From positions 1-64,000 of the forward strand of contig JAUNGD010000003.1 of the NCBI GenBank assembly GCA_030524705.1: a DNA stretch of 64,000 bases, in the 5' to 3' direction. Each line of letters starts with the position of its first letter. Within the stretch, counting starts at the first letter, position 1. The translations under genes were made by a program, and so were the position numbers. Origin of the DNA: Lachnospiraceae bacterium (GTDB lineage Bacteria; Bacillota; Clostridia; Lachnospirales; Lachnospiraceae). Shown here one piece after another: positions 1 through 8,234 of the stretch. Under the pieces are notes generated by a model that had not been told where the DNA came from, ran no database searches, and saw only the letters and a list, made by a program, of their open reading frames with translations.

Positions 1-85
1 CTCGATAAAATCTGATCTTCCTATACTTTTAAAAATCATTCATGAAACAACCCTGTCTTAAAAATTATATGCAAAATATTTCAAA

Positions 86-829
86 TTACGCTTTACTCGC
101 TGATTTTTGAATATTTCCATCAATGAGTATATATTTTACCTTTTTTCTATCCTCTGTTTTCAGGGTATTATAGTAATCTTGAAAAGAATCCAAGCGCTCC
201 CTATGCCCATTGTCAATAACTAGATATATTGCTTTTTCTGTATTTTCTTGCGCTATATAAAATGGTAATTGCTTTTTAAATCCATGCATAAGTTGTGGAT
301 TAGATGTAAGCTTAATCTCTACCAATATTTTGCTTATTCTAATATTATAATCCACAATCTGTTTGCTTAAAATAAAGGTCAATAAATCGCTTACCCTGTC
401 ACACCCCACCTTTTCCTGAAAAACATTTAACAATTCAAAAATAACCGGATCAACTTCACCTGATTTTTGCAATTCTTTAATAGTTTCCAAAATATTTTTT
501 CGTAATTCTTTACCAATTGCATTTCCACTAGTTCCTTGATTGGAATATCCTAAACATGTTCCCTTAATTTCTTTAAATATAAGTAACCTGTCAGCTTTTT
601 TCCAATACATATCTCCCAATGATTTAGAATGCTATAACAAGACAATGATTTTAGAAAAATATTCTTCTGTAAGGTCAGAAGCCTCTATAAATTCTGGTAC
701 TTTACAGAATCTTAATAATGCAGGATCAATAAAGTAGTTTAAATCTACATCTAAAATAATATCTAATGCTCCTGTAGATTCAAATAATTTCTTATCTATT
801 TTAAATTCATCAGTAAATGATTTCGGCAT
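86..829 (-). pseudogene. Nuclease-like protein gene with an in-frame stop
   Basis: One reading frame starts at an ATG at 829 behind a GGGGAUG-type ribosome binding site and would run to 86, but a TAG at 632-634 splits it into 65 codons and about 180 codons. The two halves are in the same frame, so a single nonsense change (for example CAG to TAG) explains the break. The C-terminal half contains a stretch reading VEIKLTSN, which resembles the E-x-K part of a PD-(D/E)xK nuclease core, followed by predicted beta and alpha segments. It lies 31 bases after yjdF and is probably co-transcribed with it. The family is not firmly recognised. A TTG at 617-619 could restart translation of the second half. 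Confidence 0.6.
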
Positions 830-860
830 TTAATCATCCCCCAGCGCATAAGGGCAGGTG

Positions 861-1277
861 TTACCTGCCCCTATGCTTCTCTTTCCTTTTCAGCTGTTTC
901 AGTTCAAACTGTCGCTGTTTCTCTGCTTCCCATTGTTTACGTCTCACGGTCCTGCGTTCAGTTTTCAGCTGCTCCTGCTGTAATTTCAAAGCCTGCTGCG
1001 ATTTTGTGCCTATGCCGGTATTCTGTACCTGCTTTCGCACTTCTCGCTGTACCCGTTTCGGATTGCGACCAGCTTCCTTTACATCAGTTGCCACAGCCGG
1101 ACTAAATTTCAGTCGATAGTAATTTTTCAGAACAAAATCGTATACCTCATAATCTTTCGGCTCCGTCCCAAACGTAACCTTGCATACAGATAATTTTCCC
1201 TCCGATATGCGTTCAAACACACCTATCCAGAATGGTTCCTCAAAAAATACTGTCAATCTGCCCAATACTTTGTCCAT
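861..1277 (-). CDS. yjdF: YjdF family protein (DUF2992)
   Basis: A 138-residue protein with an N-terminal beta-rich segment (LTVFFEEPFWIGVFER at about 8-23) and a very basic C-terminal half rich in K, R, Q and E, which is the layout of the YjdF/DUF2992 family. Family members often sit behind the yjdF riboswitch, which binds azaaromatic compounds; the biochemical role of the protein is not established. The start is the ATG at 1277 with AAGGAGGA eight bases upstream. It heads a two-gene unit with the broken nuclease-like gene and is preceded by a structured leader. Confidence 0.85.
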   Translation of the reverse strand: MDKVLGRLTVFFEEPFWIGVFERISEGKLSVCKVTFGTEPKDYEVYDFVLKNYYRLKFSPAVATDVKEAGRNPKRVQREVRKQVQNTGIGTKSQQALKLQQEQLKTERRTVRRKQWEAEKQRQFELKQLKRKEKHRGR

Positions 1278-1320
1278 GACAATTCCTCCTTAATGCCTTG
1301 CGGCTGTCGCGGTATTCGTC

Positions 1321-1470
1321 AAATGTTCCTGCAAGCAGGACATTTTTCTCATTACTCGCGCAAATTGTATTGAACAAAGAACGGACGACCCAAGGAGGGA
1401 GGGCTACTTACACCAGAGCGGTGCGGCCGGACTACCTACCGGCTCTGCAAGATTATCTTGCGTTGTGTTT
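1321..1470 (-). promoter_or_regulatory. Structured yjdF leader, candidate yjdF riboswitch
   Basis: The minus-strand leader between about 1470 and 1376 is GC-rich and can fold into several short stems (GCCGG with CCGGC, and a CACCGCTCTGGTG stem), unlike its AT-rich surroundings. It is followed by a perfect-arm hairpin at 1321-1345 (AAATGT.CCTGC/GCAGG.ACATTT) just upstream of the yjdF ribosome binding site. Position and gene match the azaaromatic-binding yjdF RNA class, but I have not matched its consensus base by base. From 1471 to 1664 I see no gene. Confidence 0.55.
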
Positions 1471-1664
1471 TTATCTTTGCTCCTATATATTACCATACAA
1501 ACGTGCGTTTTTCCATAAAAATATGGCAATCTGCCTATTACTGCAAACTGCCACATTAACATTTTCCCTTACCTGCATTAACTACATGGTGCTAGCACCA
1601 TGTCCAAATCACTACTAAGAAAAATTTTTCCCTTTTTCTCCACAGTTCGGAATTGGCGCTACTG

Positions 1665-1861
1665 TTAAATCAATTCCAATGCTCTTTTATAAAGTGGGGC
1701 TAAATCACAGCCACATTTTCCGCATTCTTCGTCTGCCTGCTTGATTGCCGATACTAATGTATCTTTGTCAGCATTTCCGTCTAACCATTGCTTGACGGAA
1801 TGGATATTAAATTCCAACCAGACGCAATAAACTTTTCCATAATTGATTTTAATTCTTCCAT
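1665..1861 (-). pseudogene. Small Cys-rich protein gene with a frameshift
   Basis: An ATG at 1861 follows AAAGGA and opens a frame reading MEELKSIMEKFIA, which stops early. Shifting by one base near 1825-1832 continues as a coherent sequence (NIHSVKQWLDGNADKD..., then ECGKCGCDL) to a TAA at 1665-1667. The total length of 197 bases is one short of a multiple of three, consistent with a single-base deletion. An intact product would be about 65 residues with a CxxCxC-like cluster. I do not recognise the family. It sits between yjdF and the DJ-1/PfpI gene in the cargo island. Confidence 0.5.
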
Positions 1862-1917
1862 AATTTAATTCCTTTCAAATTAGCAATTTTTGATTTTTCA
1901 ATTCTACAAGTCGGAAT

Positions 1918-2517
1918 TTACATTTTAGGCATGGGTACAGTATAATAGCCCAACTTGTGAAAATTGTACCACTCCACTATTTTCTCTTCACTTGCAACGT
2001 TTAAAGCAGATAAAATCTCTTTTGCAAATTCCAACGAAGCCGTTCCATTAGCTGTTATTATATTTCTGTCACGCACTGCTTGTTTTGCAATATATTTTTC
2101 CTCTCCTGTATAAATGGAACCTGCCCACTGTTTTAAGTCATTCAAATCATTACTTGTATGATATATGTCATTCAAAACACCTACTGTACCTAAAAAGGCA
2201 GACGCATCGCAAATACCGCCTAATACTTTTCCTTTTTGAGTACAATCTTTTACAAGTGTTTTAATCTGTTGCGCATTTTCATTTCTCCATGTCATGCCAC
2301 CGATTAAAATAATGGCTTCATAATCACTGGGAACAGACTTAATATCATAATCTGGCAATACTTTAAATCCACCTATTGATTGAACACAATCTTTCGATAA
2401 AGATACCGTTTTAATCTCATATTCGCCTTGCCCTAACATAGAAATTGCAGATGAAATATACGCTGCTTCCCAATCTGCGTATTGCTGTAAAATTACAAAT
2501 AATAATGTTTTCTTCAT
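1918..2517 (-). CDS. DJ-1/PfpI family protein (class I amidotransferase-like)
   Basis: 199 residues with the alpha/beta fold of the DJ-1/PfpI superfamily. The nucleophile-elbow motif GGICDASAFLG places a reactive cysteine near residue 101, and IILIGGMTW is the preceding conserved strand. Relatives act as glyoxalases, proteases, stress proteins or catabolic regulators, so the substrate cannot be called. The start ATG at 2517 follows GGAGGAG. It is an isolated cargo gene in the island, of a type often carried by mobilisable elements in Clostridia. Confidence 0.85.
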   Translation of the reverse strand: MKKTLLFVILQQYADWEAAYISSAISMLGQGEYEIKTVSLSKDCVQSIGGFKVLPDYDIKSVPSDYEAIILIGGMTWRNENAQQIKTLVKDCTQKGKVLGGICDASAFLGTVGVLNDIYHTSNDLNDLKQWAGSIYTGEEKYIAKQAVRDRNIITANGTASLEFAKEILSALNVASEEKIVEWYNFHKLGYYTVPMPKM

Positions 2518-2562
2518 ACTATTTTACTCCTCCATCAATTCCGATTGAGCAACTTCATTTTG

Positions 2563-2742
2563 TTAGATTTTATTTTTGGTGTTCGATAATCTATTGCAAA
2601 AGGTCATCTGCATACATTTTCCTCCTGCTAATGCTAAAATGGTATCGCTTAACCCTTTCTGACTACTTTTGCCTGAATACTCGGTTGCACAACTTCTTAT
2701 GATTTCTTCTATTGTTGCCCGATAAAGCACTCTTCTGTTCAA
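2563..2742 (-). other. Possible 59-codon frame between two cargo genes
   Basis: A frame from a TTG at 2742 to a TAA at 2563-2565 reads RRVLYRATIEEIIRSC and so on, in the same frame as the SAP-domain gene that ends at 2758 but separated from it by three stop codons. There is no good ribosome binding site. It looks like the decayed tail of a gene rather than a working one. I do not recognise it. Confidence 0.2.
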
Positions 2743-2757
2743 TCAGAGAAGATTTTA

Positions 2758-3330
2758 TCATTCTATTGCAATAAGGTCCGCCCTTTCATAGCGATTATGT
2801 CCTTGTAGTTGCTTTTTGTATTTCCAACACTTAATTGCTTCCTCTAACGATTTTCCTTTATTGTCTGCAAAAAAATCTCGAATATAAGTATTGTACTCAA
2901 ACTGCTTATCAATTTTAGTTTTTCCTTTTTTCTTATCCTCAAGGATTTGATAATAAGCAGCAATCGCTTCTTTATAAGTTTTCCCTGTATTGCTTTTTAA
3001 CCATTTTTGAAAAGTCACATTGAATGAAAAACCGCTTCCAATATGTTCTCTGAAAAATGCTCTATGTTTTTCTGAACAGACAAAGTTCGCTTCAATTCTT
3101 GTATCTTCACTAATGGTAGATACTACCGTTGCTCTTTTTCTTGCCGTTTGAGCAGACAATATTTTTCCTGTATCAAGAAAATATGCAATCCTATCTGTTA
3201 TTTCTACCTTTCCACCCGAAATAGGAATATCATTTTCTCTGCAAAAATTTACTAATTCCTCTTTTAAATAATAGAAATCACGAAATATCTTGCTATCTAA
3301 ATTTCTATCTAAAAGAGGTCTTTCGCTCAT
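2758..3330 (-). CDS. SAP-domain protein (DUF6434-like)
   Basis: 190 residues. Residues about 10-60 resemble a SAP helix-extended loop-helix module (DFYYLKEELVNFCRENDIP, then GGKVEITDRIAYFL), which usually binds DNA. The C-terminal part is charged and helical with a repeated K-G-K-[ST]-x-E-A-I pattern, seen in DUF6434-type proteins of Firmicutes. I chose the ATG at 3330 because AAGAGGT lies six bases upstream; an ATG at 3354 lacks such a site. It is a cargo gene without partners. The function is unknown. Confidence 0.7.
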   Translation of the reverse strand: MSERPLLDRNLDSKIFRDFYYLKEELVNFCRENDIPISGGKVEITDRIAYFLDTGKILSAQTARKRATVVSTISEDTRIEANFVCSEKHRAFFREHIGSGFSFNVTFQKWLKSNTGKTYKEAIAAYYQILEDKKKGKTKIDKQFEYNTYIRDFFADNKGKSLEEAIKCWKYKKQLQGHNRYERADLIAIE

Positions 3331-3456
3331 AAATACCTCTTTTCTACTGAACATAAAATCTCGATTTGTTTATATCTTTTATTTTTTGATTATATGACTC
3401 TTACCTTTTGTTTTCCACAAAATATAGGGCATAGCAACTGCCACGCCCCATATTTC

Positions 3457-3675
3457 TTATCGTTCCAACGATTTTTCAATCTTCCACTTCTGCCCTTTCA
3501 AGTCATTTTGCTTCTCGTAAAGACTAATACGCTCTTTACAAAGTTTTTTCATACGCTCCAACTGTACTTCTACTCCCTCCCACCAATCTGTCTCTATCCG
3601 TTTGTATTCCCCGGTCAGACTGCGGATTGTATTATTGTTTTCCTTGATCTGCTCATTTTGAAGGCACGTTTTGGA
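3457..3675 (-). pseudogene. Relaxase/mobilisation-protein-like tail, copy 1
   Basis: The minus strand encodes a lone C-terminal fragment (NEQIKENNNTIRSLTGEYKR and onward, ending KIEKSLER) with coiled-coil character. At about 3672 it is fused to unrelated sequence that reads in another frame. A second copy at 4373-4940 matches at about 55 of 66 residues and shares the downstream hairpin sequence. Such Arg/Glu/Lys-rich tails are typical of plasmid mobilisation proteins, but that assignment is tentative. Confidence 0.5.
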
Positions 3676-3724
3676 CGTTTATTTGCCCTTTCTGCCCGTT
3701 CTAATGCCTTTGACCGTTCAGTTA

Positions 3725-4264
3725 TTACATACTAACTATTTTTCTAACCGTATTCGCTGTTCTTATCGTTAGCTTTGAGCTAATATTTGCACTTGCTATT
3801 TTAGACCACCAGTTTGTTTTTTGATAGTCTTTCCGGCTAAAAGACCAAAATACAGTCTCTTTATATTCCTTTATCTTTTCTAATCCCTCTTTAGGCTCTC
3901 CGATTTCGCTATATACATCTTTGAATATAGCAGGTGGCATAATAAAGATTAGATTGTCATAAATCTCCTTACTTTCATCTCCCCACCAATCAGGCGCATG
4001 ATGTAAGATGTCCTCAAGTTCTTCTTTTAATATGACAAAAACAGGAATATCTAAACTAAATTGATTTTTAATCATTTCCTCAATCTTGCTTGTAAACTTG
4101 ATTGTATCGGCTTCAGCGCTTGAAAAAATCACATTACCGCTGTTTAAATAGGTCTTGACCTCCGTATAATTAAGTTTTTCAAAACCTTGTTTTAATTCTG
4201 CCATTGGCACTTTGTTTTTTCCGCTTATATTGATACCTCGCAATAAGGCGATATATCTTTTCAT
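3725..4264 (-). CDS. DUF1697 domain protein
   Basis: 179 residues. The N-terminal motif YIALLRGINISGKNK at about 3-17 and the NSGNVIF strand are the signature of DUF1697 (COG3797). The length fits the family, and the function is unknown. Of two in-frame starts, the ATG at 4264 is preferred because AGAGGTGG lies eight bases upstream; the GTG at 4276 sits within that site. The gene is bracketed by the two copies of the relaxase-like tail, as if captured as a cassette. Confidence 0.85.
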   Translation of the reverse strand: MKRYIALLRGINISGKNKVPMAELKQGFEKLNYTEVKTYLNSGNVIFSSAEADTIKFTSKIEEMIKNQFSLDIPVFVILKEELEDILHHAPDWWGDESKEIYDNLIFIMPPAIFKDVYSEIGEPKEGLEKIKEYKETVFWSFSRKDYQKTNWWSKIASANISSKLTIRTANTVRKIVSM

Positions 4265-4372
4265 ATTTTTAACCACCTCTACAACTTCCGATTTGTTGCT
4301 CTAAGTATAACATATCATCATATAGTTCACAATAAGAAATAAGGGGCATAGCTGCCGCCATGCTCCAAATCC

Positions 4373-4940
4373 CTACCGTTCCAATGCTCTTTCGATTTTC
4401 TGCTTTTGTCCCCTCAAATCATTTGTTTCTCATACAGACTGTCACGTTCTTTACAAAGTGCTTTCATGCGCTCCAACTGTACTTTTACTCCCTCCCGCCA
4501 ATCTGTCTCTATCCGTTTGTATTCTCCGGTCAGACTGCGTATCTCATTATTATTTGATTTTATCTGCTCCGACGCGCATATCCATTCAATTAGATTGCGT
4601 ACTTCCATATCCGTATCATACAAATCTGTTTCCGAAAGGATTTTCGTACGCAGCCGAACCATTACTTTCTTCTCGTTACTGTTCACAGTCGATTCAGTAT
4701 ATCGACGGAGTTTGTCGTGCTTGCGACGCGAAGCTAGTCCTTTAGGGCACGTAAGAAACCTGTTGATATACTGAATCAAACCTGTGAAACAGGAACCTCC
4801 CCCTACAGCCTCAGACATATGACGCGAAGCGGCATATAGCCTTCGAAGAAGGCAGTCTGTGGCTTGCAGAGCGGAGGGACTGTGAACAGTAACTTCTTCT
4901 CCATATCTGTCACTATTTTTGATAAGCTTTCGTTGTCGTA
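4373..4940 (-). pseudogene. Relaxase/mobilisation-protein-like gene, copy 2, interrupted
   Basis: This is the longer copy of the fragment at 3457-3675. It reads DNESLSKIVTDMEKK, is broken by the 219-bp inverted-repeat element at 4675-4893, then resumes VMVRLRTKILSETD and continues to LYEKQ. Removing the element and one target copy restores the frame. Near the end one A is missing relative to copy 1, giving a premature stop at 4414; the ancestral stop would be the TAG at 4373-4375. It is a remnant of a mobilisable element. Confidence 0.55.
4675..4893. mobile_element. 219-bp MITE-like element with 16-bp inverted ends and 8-bp target duplication
   Basis: The ends are perfect 16-base inverted repeats: GTTACTGTTCACAGTC at 4675-4690 and its complement at 4878-4893. 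The 8-base sequence TTCTTCTC flanks both sides directly, at 4667-4674 and 4894-4901. A second perfect inverted pair of 13 bases lies inside (4691-4703 and 4765-4777), starting exactly where the left end stops. No credible reading frame is inside. Size, ends and target duplication fit a non-autonomous transposable element moved by an unlinked transposase. It interrupts the copy-2 relaxase-like gene. Confidence 0.8.
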
Positions 4941-4961
4941 TTATTTGAGGTGTGATACAAT
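4933..4961 (+). promoter_or_regulatory. Promoter of the GNAT gene
   Basis: TTGTCG at 4933-4938 and TACAAT at 4956-4961 are separated by 17 bases, 38 bases upstream of the GNAT start. Confidence 0.65.
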
Positions 4962-4998
4962 GTAGGAAATGAAATAGCCATTTTCATAGGAGAAAATA

Positions 4999-5481
4999 AT
5001 GGAATATACAATACGGGAAATGAAAGTGGAGGAATATCCACTGTTGAGTAATTTTCTATACGAAGCGATTTTTATTCCAAACGGTATAGCGCCACCACCG
5101 AAAAATATTATTGCTTCTCCTGAATTGCAGGTTTATGTTGAGCATTTCGGAGCATTAAAAGATGATTTTGCATTAGTCGCAGAAGTCGGGGAAAAAATCG
5201 TTGGTGCTGTTTGGGCACGCATTATGAACGATTACGGACATATTGATGACAAAACTCCCTCCCTTGCAATCTCCCTATACAAAGAATACCGAAGCCAAGG
5301 AATAGGAACCGAAATGATGAAAGAAATGCTGTCTTTGTTGAAAACACATGGTTATAAACGTGTTTCTCTTTCCGTCCAAAAGGCTAATTATGCGGCTGAA
5401 ATGTATAGAAAAATAGGATTTGAAATTGTAAAGGCTAACGAAGACGAATGGATTATGCTATGGCATGAGGACAGACATTGA
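4999..5481 (+). CDS. GNAT family N-acetyltransferase
   Basis: 160 residues with the GNAT fold. The acetyl-CoA binding region is visible as YKEYRSQGIGTEMMKEM at about residues 93-109 (Q/R-x-x-G-x-G/A loop), followed by VSLSVQKANYAAEMYRKIGF, the usual beta5-alpha4 segment. The acceptor substrate is unknown; small-molecule or antibiotic-like amines are possible. The start ATG at 4999 follows AGGAGA and a good promoter. It is an isolated plus-strand cargo gene. Confidence 0.9.
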   Translation: MEYTIREMKVEEYPLLSNFLYEAIFIPNGIAPPPKNIIASPELQVYVEHFGALKDDFALVAEVGEKIVGAVWARIMNDYGHIDDKTPSLAISLYKEYRSQGIGTEMMKEMLSLLKTHGYKRVSLSVQKANYAAEMYRKIGFEIVKANEDEWIMLWHEDRH

Positions 5482-5559
5482 TATACCATATAAACACATA
5501 CACAACGCTAATCAGTGCCGTTCTGAGCGTTTGCTTCTCAATAGGAACGGTCATTTTTA

Positions 5560-5828
5560 TTTGTTGTCACAGGAATAATACTGATAGGACAATTAGGCTT
5601 GAAGTTGGGATATGAGGAACGCAACGCTGATGTTCGTGTGGTTCAATACGAATCCGGCTATTGTTTTCCCAAAAAAGATACACTCATGGAAATTGCCACA
5701 ATTTTAAATGTCAACAATTTCTCCGGAAAGAGTAGTTAAAGAATGGAGAAGTTTCAGAGGACGAATACTTTGAGTGGAAAATCAACTGGCCTGCTTCCAG
5801 CAGTAGCATTAATGAAAAGGACCATGAT
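5560..5828 (+). pseudogene. Remnant of an XRE-type regulator gene
   Basis: The text GQLGLKLGYEERNADVRVVQ and then FPKKDTLMEIATILNVN matches the helix-turn-helix region of clostridial XRE-type regulators that normally start about 15 residues earlier. After a TAA, a different frame gives SEDEYFEWKINWPASS, the usual C-terminal end of the same family. The middle, about 90 codons, is missing. The remnant is cut at 5829 by a palindromic repeat element. Confidence 0.6.
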
Positions 5829-6060
5829 GAAAAAATGTGCTTCGCACATCCTCGCGACTTCTATATACCCTCAATGAAGCACATTTTTTCTGCGCCACTT
5901 GTCGCAAGGAGGGACCCGCTTGCGGGAGGATTCCTTACGACCTGCGTACGCATCAGCGTGCTACCCTCAAGCGTGGTCAGCTTTAGCCGACATCTGCCTT
6001 TCACGCGAGTGCGCATACCCCAAGGGCACGCGTCGCTGCACGAAGTGCTTTTTTATGATA
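5829..6060. repeat. Palindromic dispersed repeat, copy A
   Basis: It begins with AAAAAATGTGCTTCGCACA followed by CCTCGCG, has a complementary arm GAAGCACATTTTTT at 5876-5889, contains several GC-rich stems, and ends CGAAGTGCTTTTTTATG. The same landmarks in the same order occur at 19432-19515 (copy B), which lacks about 120 internal bases. It carries no gene. Confidence 0.65.
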
Positions 6061-6127
6061 AAGAAAAGTAACAACTACCAGTAGAGAAAAAATAAATTTA
6101 TTAAGAATACGTCTGGAGGATAGTAAA

Positions 6128-6895
6128 ATGGATTTTAATGATATGAGCGCATTAGCATTTGAAATCAAAAATCTACATGATAAAGCAGAAATTTATTCAA
6201 AGGACAATGAATATGTATATACAGACGTTTATAAAACGTGGATTAAACAATATAATCGTTTACTAGACAAATATAACGCTCTCACCACCCTTAGCCTTAC
6301 ACATATGTCGTACAGTATTCATGATTTATCGTCTACACAAAAAACTGTGCGAAACGCTACCGTTAAATTCTTTTTAACCAATTTGTCTAATTTAATAAGA
6401 AAAATCGAATCGGATATTGAAACTACTCGTTTAAAAATGGCAGAAGAAAAAATTGCACCACATCAAATGCGTAAATGTTTCAAAATAGGCATAGAAGGTT
6501 GCCCTTTAAATCCCGATTATCAAAGTAACAAAATATTTATTGCTATGCCTTTTTCTGATGACTACAAAGACAGCTATAATTATGGTATTGTTCCTGTCTT
6601 AGATGGATTAGGATACCAATATTATAAAGCAGATAATGAAATTACAAATAAAGATATTATGTGCAAAATTTGTCAACAAATACAGTCTTGTCAAATGGCT
6701 ATCATCAATATATCTGGGCTTAATCCTAATGTCATGTTGGAACAAGGTCTTGCCTATGGCTTAGGCAAGCCTGTGATTATACTCAAAGATAAGGCAACTA
6801 AAGCAATTAGCGATTTAGGCAGTATAGAATATATTGAGTATAGTCATGCTGGAGATTTACAGCAAAAACTATACAAAACATTATCTTCAAAATAA
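6128..6895 (+). CDS. TIR-like / nucleoside deoxyribosyltransferase-like protein
   Basis: 255 residues. The first 120 or so are helical without a recognised motif. A C-x(6)-GC pair near 117-125 precedes a Rossmann-like C-terminal domain: KIFIAMPFSDDYKDSYNYGI, then ADNEITNKDIMCKI, then AIINISGLNPNVMLEQGLAY and GKPVIIL. This IF[IV]AMPF...D-I-[ST]..NPNV..E.G.A pattern belongs to the TIR/nucleoside 2-deoxyribosyltransferase-like superfamily, whose members cleave N-glycosidic bonds of NAD or nucleotides, several in phage defence. The role here is inference. The start follows TGGAGGA. No partner sensor gene is adjacent. Confidence 0.7.
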   Translation: MDFNDMSALAFEIKNLHDKAEIYSKDNEYVYTDVYKTWIKQYNRLLDKYNALTTLSLTHMSYSIHDLSSTQKTVRNATVKFFLTNLSNLIRKIESDIETTRLKMAEEKIAPHQMRKCFKIGIEGCPLNPDYQSNKIFIAMPFSDDYKDSYNYGIVPVLDGLGYQYYKADNEITNKDIMCKICQQIQSCQMAIINISGLNPNVMLEQGLAYGLGKPVIILKDKATKAISDLGSIEYIEYSHAGDLQQKLYKTLSSK

Positions 6896-6988
6896 TTCGT
6901 TGTAATTCTAGGTATTAAAAAGGTATCACACCCCATGCTAAAAGCCGGAAAGTCCACTGCTTATGCGGTCTCCCGGCTCTCTGTTTAC

Positions 6989-6999
6989 TATTCAAACTC
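6989..6999. other. Candidate island attachment repeat matching the guaA 3' end
   Basis: TATTCAAACTC at 6989-6999 repeats the last bases of guaA (8385-8395) in the same orientation. On the minus strand the local frame reads LTVGLEFE and a stop, next to a hairpin (AGCCGG/CCGGCT), as guaA ends IEFE and a stop before its terminator. The repeat brackets the integrase remnant and toxin gene. Only 11 bases are exact, so this could be coincidence. Confidence 0.4.
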
Positions 7000-7110
7000 C
7001 AGACCGACGGTAAGCGATATAAATCAATATTACTGAATTTAAGATACTTTTGGACACTTTAAGAGATTTTTGAAAAGAATGAAACAAAATTGAAAATGCA
7101 ATGAGTACAT

Positions 7111-7890
7111 TTGGCTATGCTAATGAACGCAACCGCATCCGGAGGTACTTCAATATCTTTTTCACCAAACTACTCAAAGAATGTGAGGACATTATATGTA
7201 ATATCAATTAGAAATAAAACAGATCGTGGATTTCCCACGGTGCAGAATTTACGGTGCATCTCCATTCCAAAATTCCTATATGATGAAGCTATGGCCTATT
7301 ACAATGCACTGTATAAGCCGGATCCGGAGGAGCGCCTTTTCTATTTTACAAAAAGTTATCTGCTCAGCGAAATAAAAAGAGTGGCAAAGCTGGCTGAACT
7401 GGAGCCGATCAGGGTCCATGATCTCCGACATTCACATGCCAGCCTGCTTATTGAAATGGGATTCAATATACTTATGGTATCGCAGCGCCTTGGACACGAG
7501 AAAGTTGAAACCACCTGGAGGATATATGCGCATCTGTACCCGGACAAGGAGAAGATGCTCGCTGCACAGTTGGATACCGTCAAAATCCACGGAATATCCG
7601 GGAACGTTTCTGTCGAAGAGCAGCTTCTTAATTTCCTTCAGCAGTTCCAAAACCACATTCAGGAGCAGCCGGCCCTCATCGATATCAGCGGTGAACAGAT
7701 TTTCCGGTGGAATCCTGATACCCGTGAGAAAGCTCTGGTTACTCAGGAAGAATTTGAGTACGAGGTAGAACTGGACCAGAATATCGAAGGAGAGCTGGCC
7801 GTAGCAGAGATTTTCCAAGCTGGCTATCTGGAAATCTGCGGCGTGGTATATTGTCTCGCCAGCCGGGGGCTGCCGATGAAATATCTGTAG
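7111..7890 (+). pseudogene. Truncated tyrosine-type integrase
   Basis: The catalytic C-terminal part of a phage/Tn916-type integrase is clear: RVHDLRHSHASLLIEMGF, then RLGHEKVETT and the tyrosine in YAHLYP, giving the H-x-x-R, G-H and Y elements. The N-terminal DNA-binding domains and the first catalytic arginine are absent. Homology begins about residue 25, and the first codons are unrelated. After about residue 165 the protein runs on for some 95 acidic residues not usual for this family. A short upstream frame (7101-7211, MSTFGYANERNRIRRYF) may be another fragment. It is probably inactive. It lies about 500 bases from the guaA 3' end, where islands insert. Confidence 0.75.
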
Positions 7891-7931
7891 GCACTTGCTT
7901 TTTCTGAAATCCAGATGTATAATGAACATAG

Positions 7932-7960
7932 AAAGAGCACCCACTCCAAAGCGGATGCTC
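7932..7960 (-). terminator. Terminator of the holin-like toxin transcript
   Basis: The minus strand folds as GAGCATCC...GGGTGCTC followed by TTTC. A second hairpin (GCCTACCCC/GGAGTAGGC) lies between it and the toxin stop codon. Confidence 0.55.
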
Positions 7961-8022
7961 CCGAAGGTAGTTATTTACCTCTCAGTGAGAGGCGCCTACT
8001 CCGTTGGCAGACGGGGTAGGCA

Positions 8023-8142
8023 TTATTTTTTTCGCTTATTTCTCTTGTCGAGAAAGGTAAGCAATGCAACGAGCAGGCCACCAAAGGAAATCAGCAAGCC
8101 GATTATCCCAAGGAAGATCATTATGATCTCATAAGCTGTCAT
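8023..8142 (-). CDS. Putative holin-like toxin, type I toxin-antitoxin family
   Basis: 39 residues: MTAYEIIMIFLGIIGLLIS, a continuing hydrophobic span, then LLTFLDKRNKRKK. The single membrane helix ending in L-T-F-L-D-K-R-[NK]-[KR] is characteristic of the Firmicute holin-like toxin family (Hol_Tox), small peptides usually held silent by an antisense RNA. The ATG at 8142 follows GGGAGGTGG. The gene has a sigma-A promoter about 95 bases upstream, a 5' hairpin (CCTGTCATGG/CCATGACAGG) at the predicted transcript start, and a terminator, the usual architecture of such loci. The antisense RNA itself is not visible with confidence. Confidence 0.8.
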   Translation of the reverse strand: MTAYEIIMIFLGIIGLLISFGGLLVALLTFLDKRNKRKK

Positions 8143-8234
8143 ACGCACCACCTCCCTTCCTATGTATTCCGGCGGACCGGTTTTCATTGGCTCGGGAGGC
8201 TACCACCCTGTCATGGGTACTCTTCCATGACAGG

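Noticed and set aside
7418-7944. Open frames on both strands overlapping the integrase remnant
   Set aside because: They are out of frame with the recognisable catalytic motifs and have no supporting sites.
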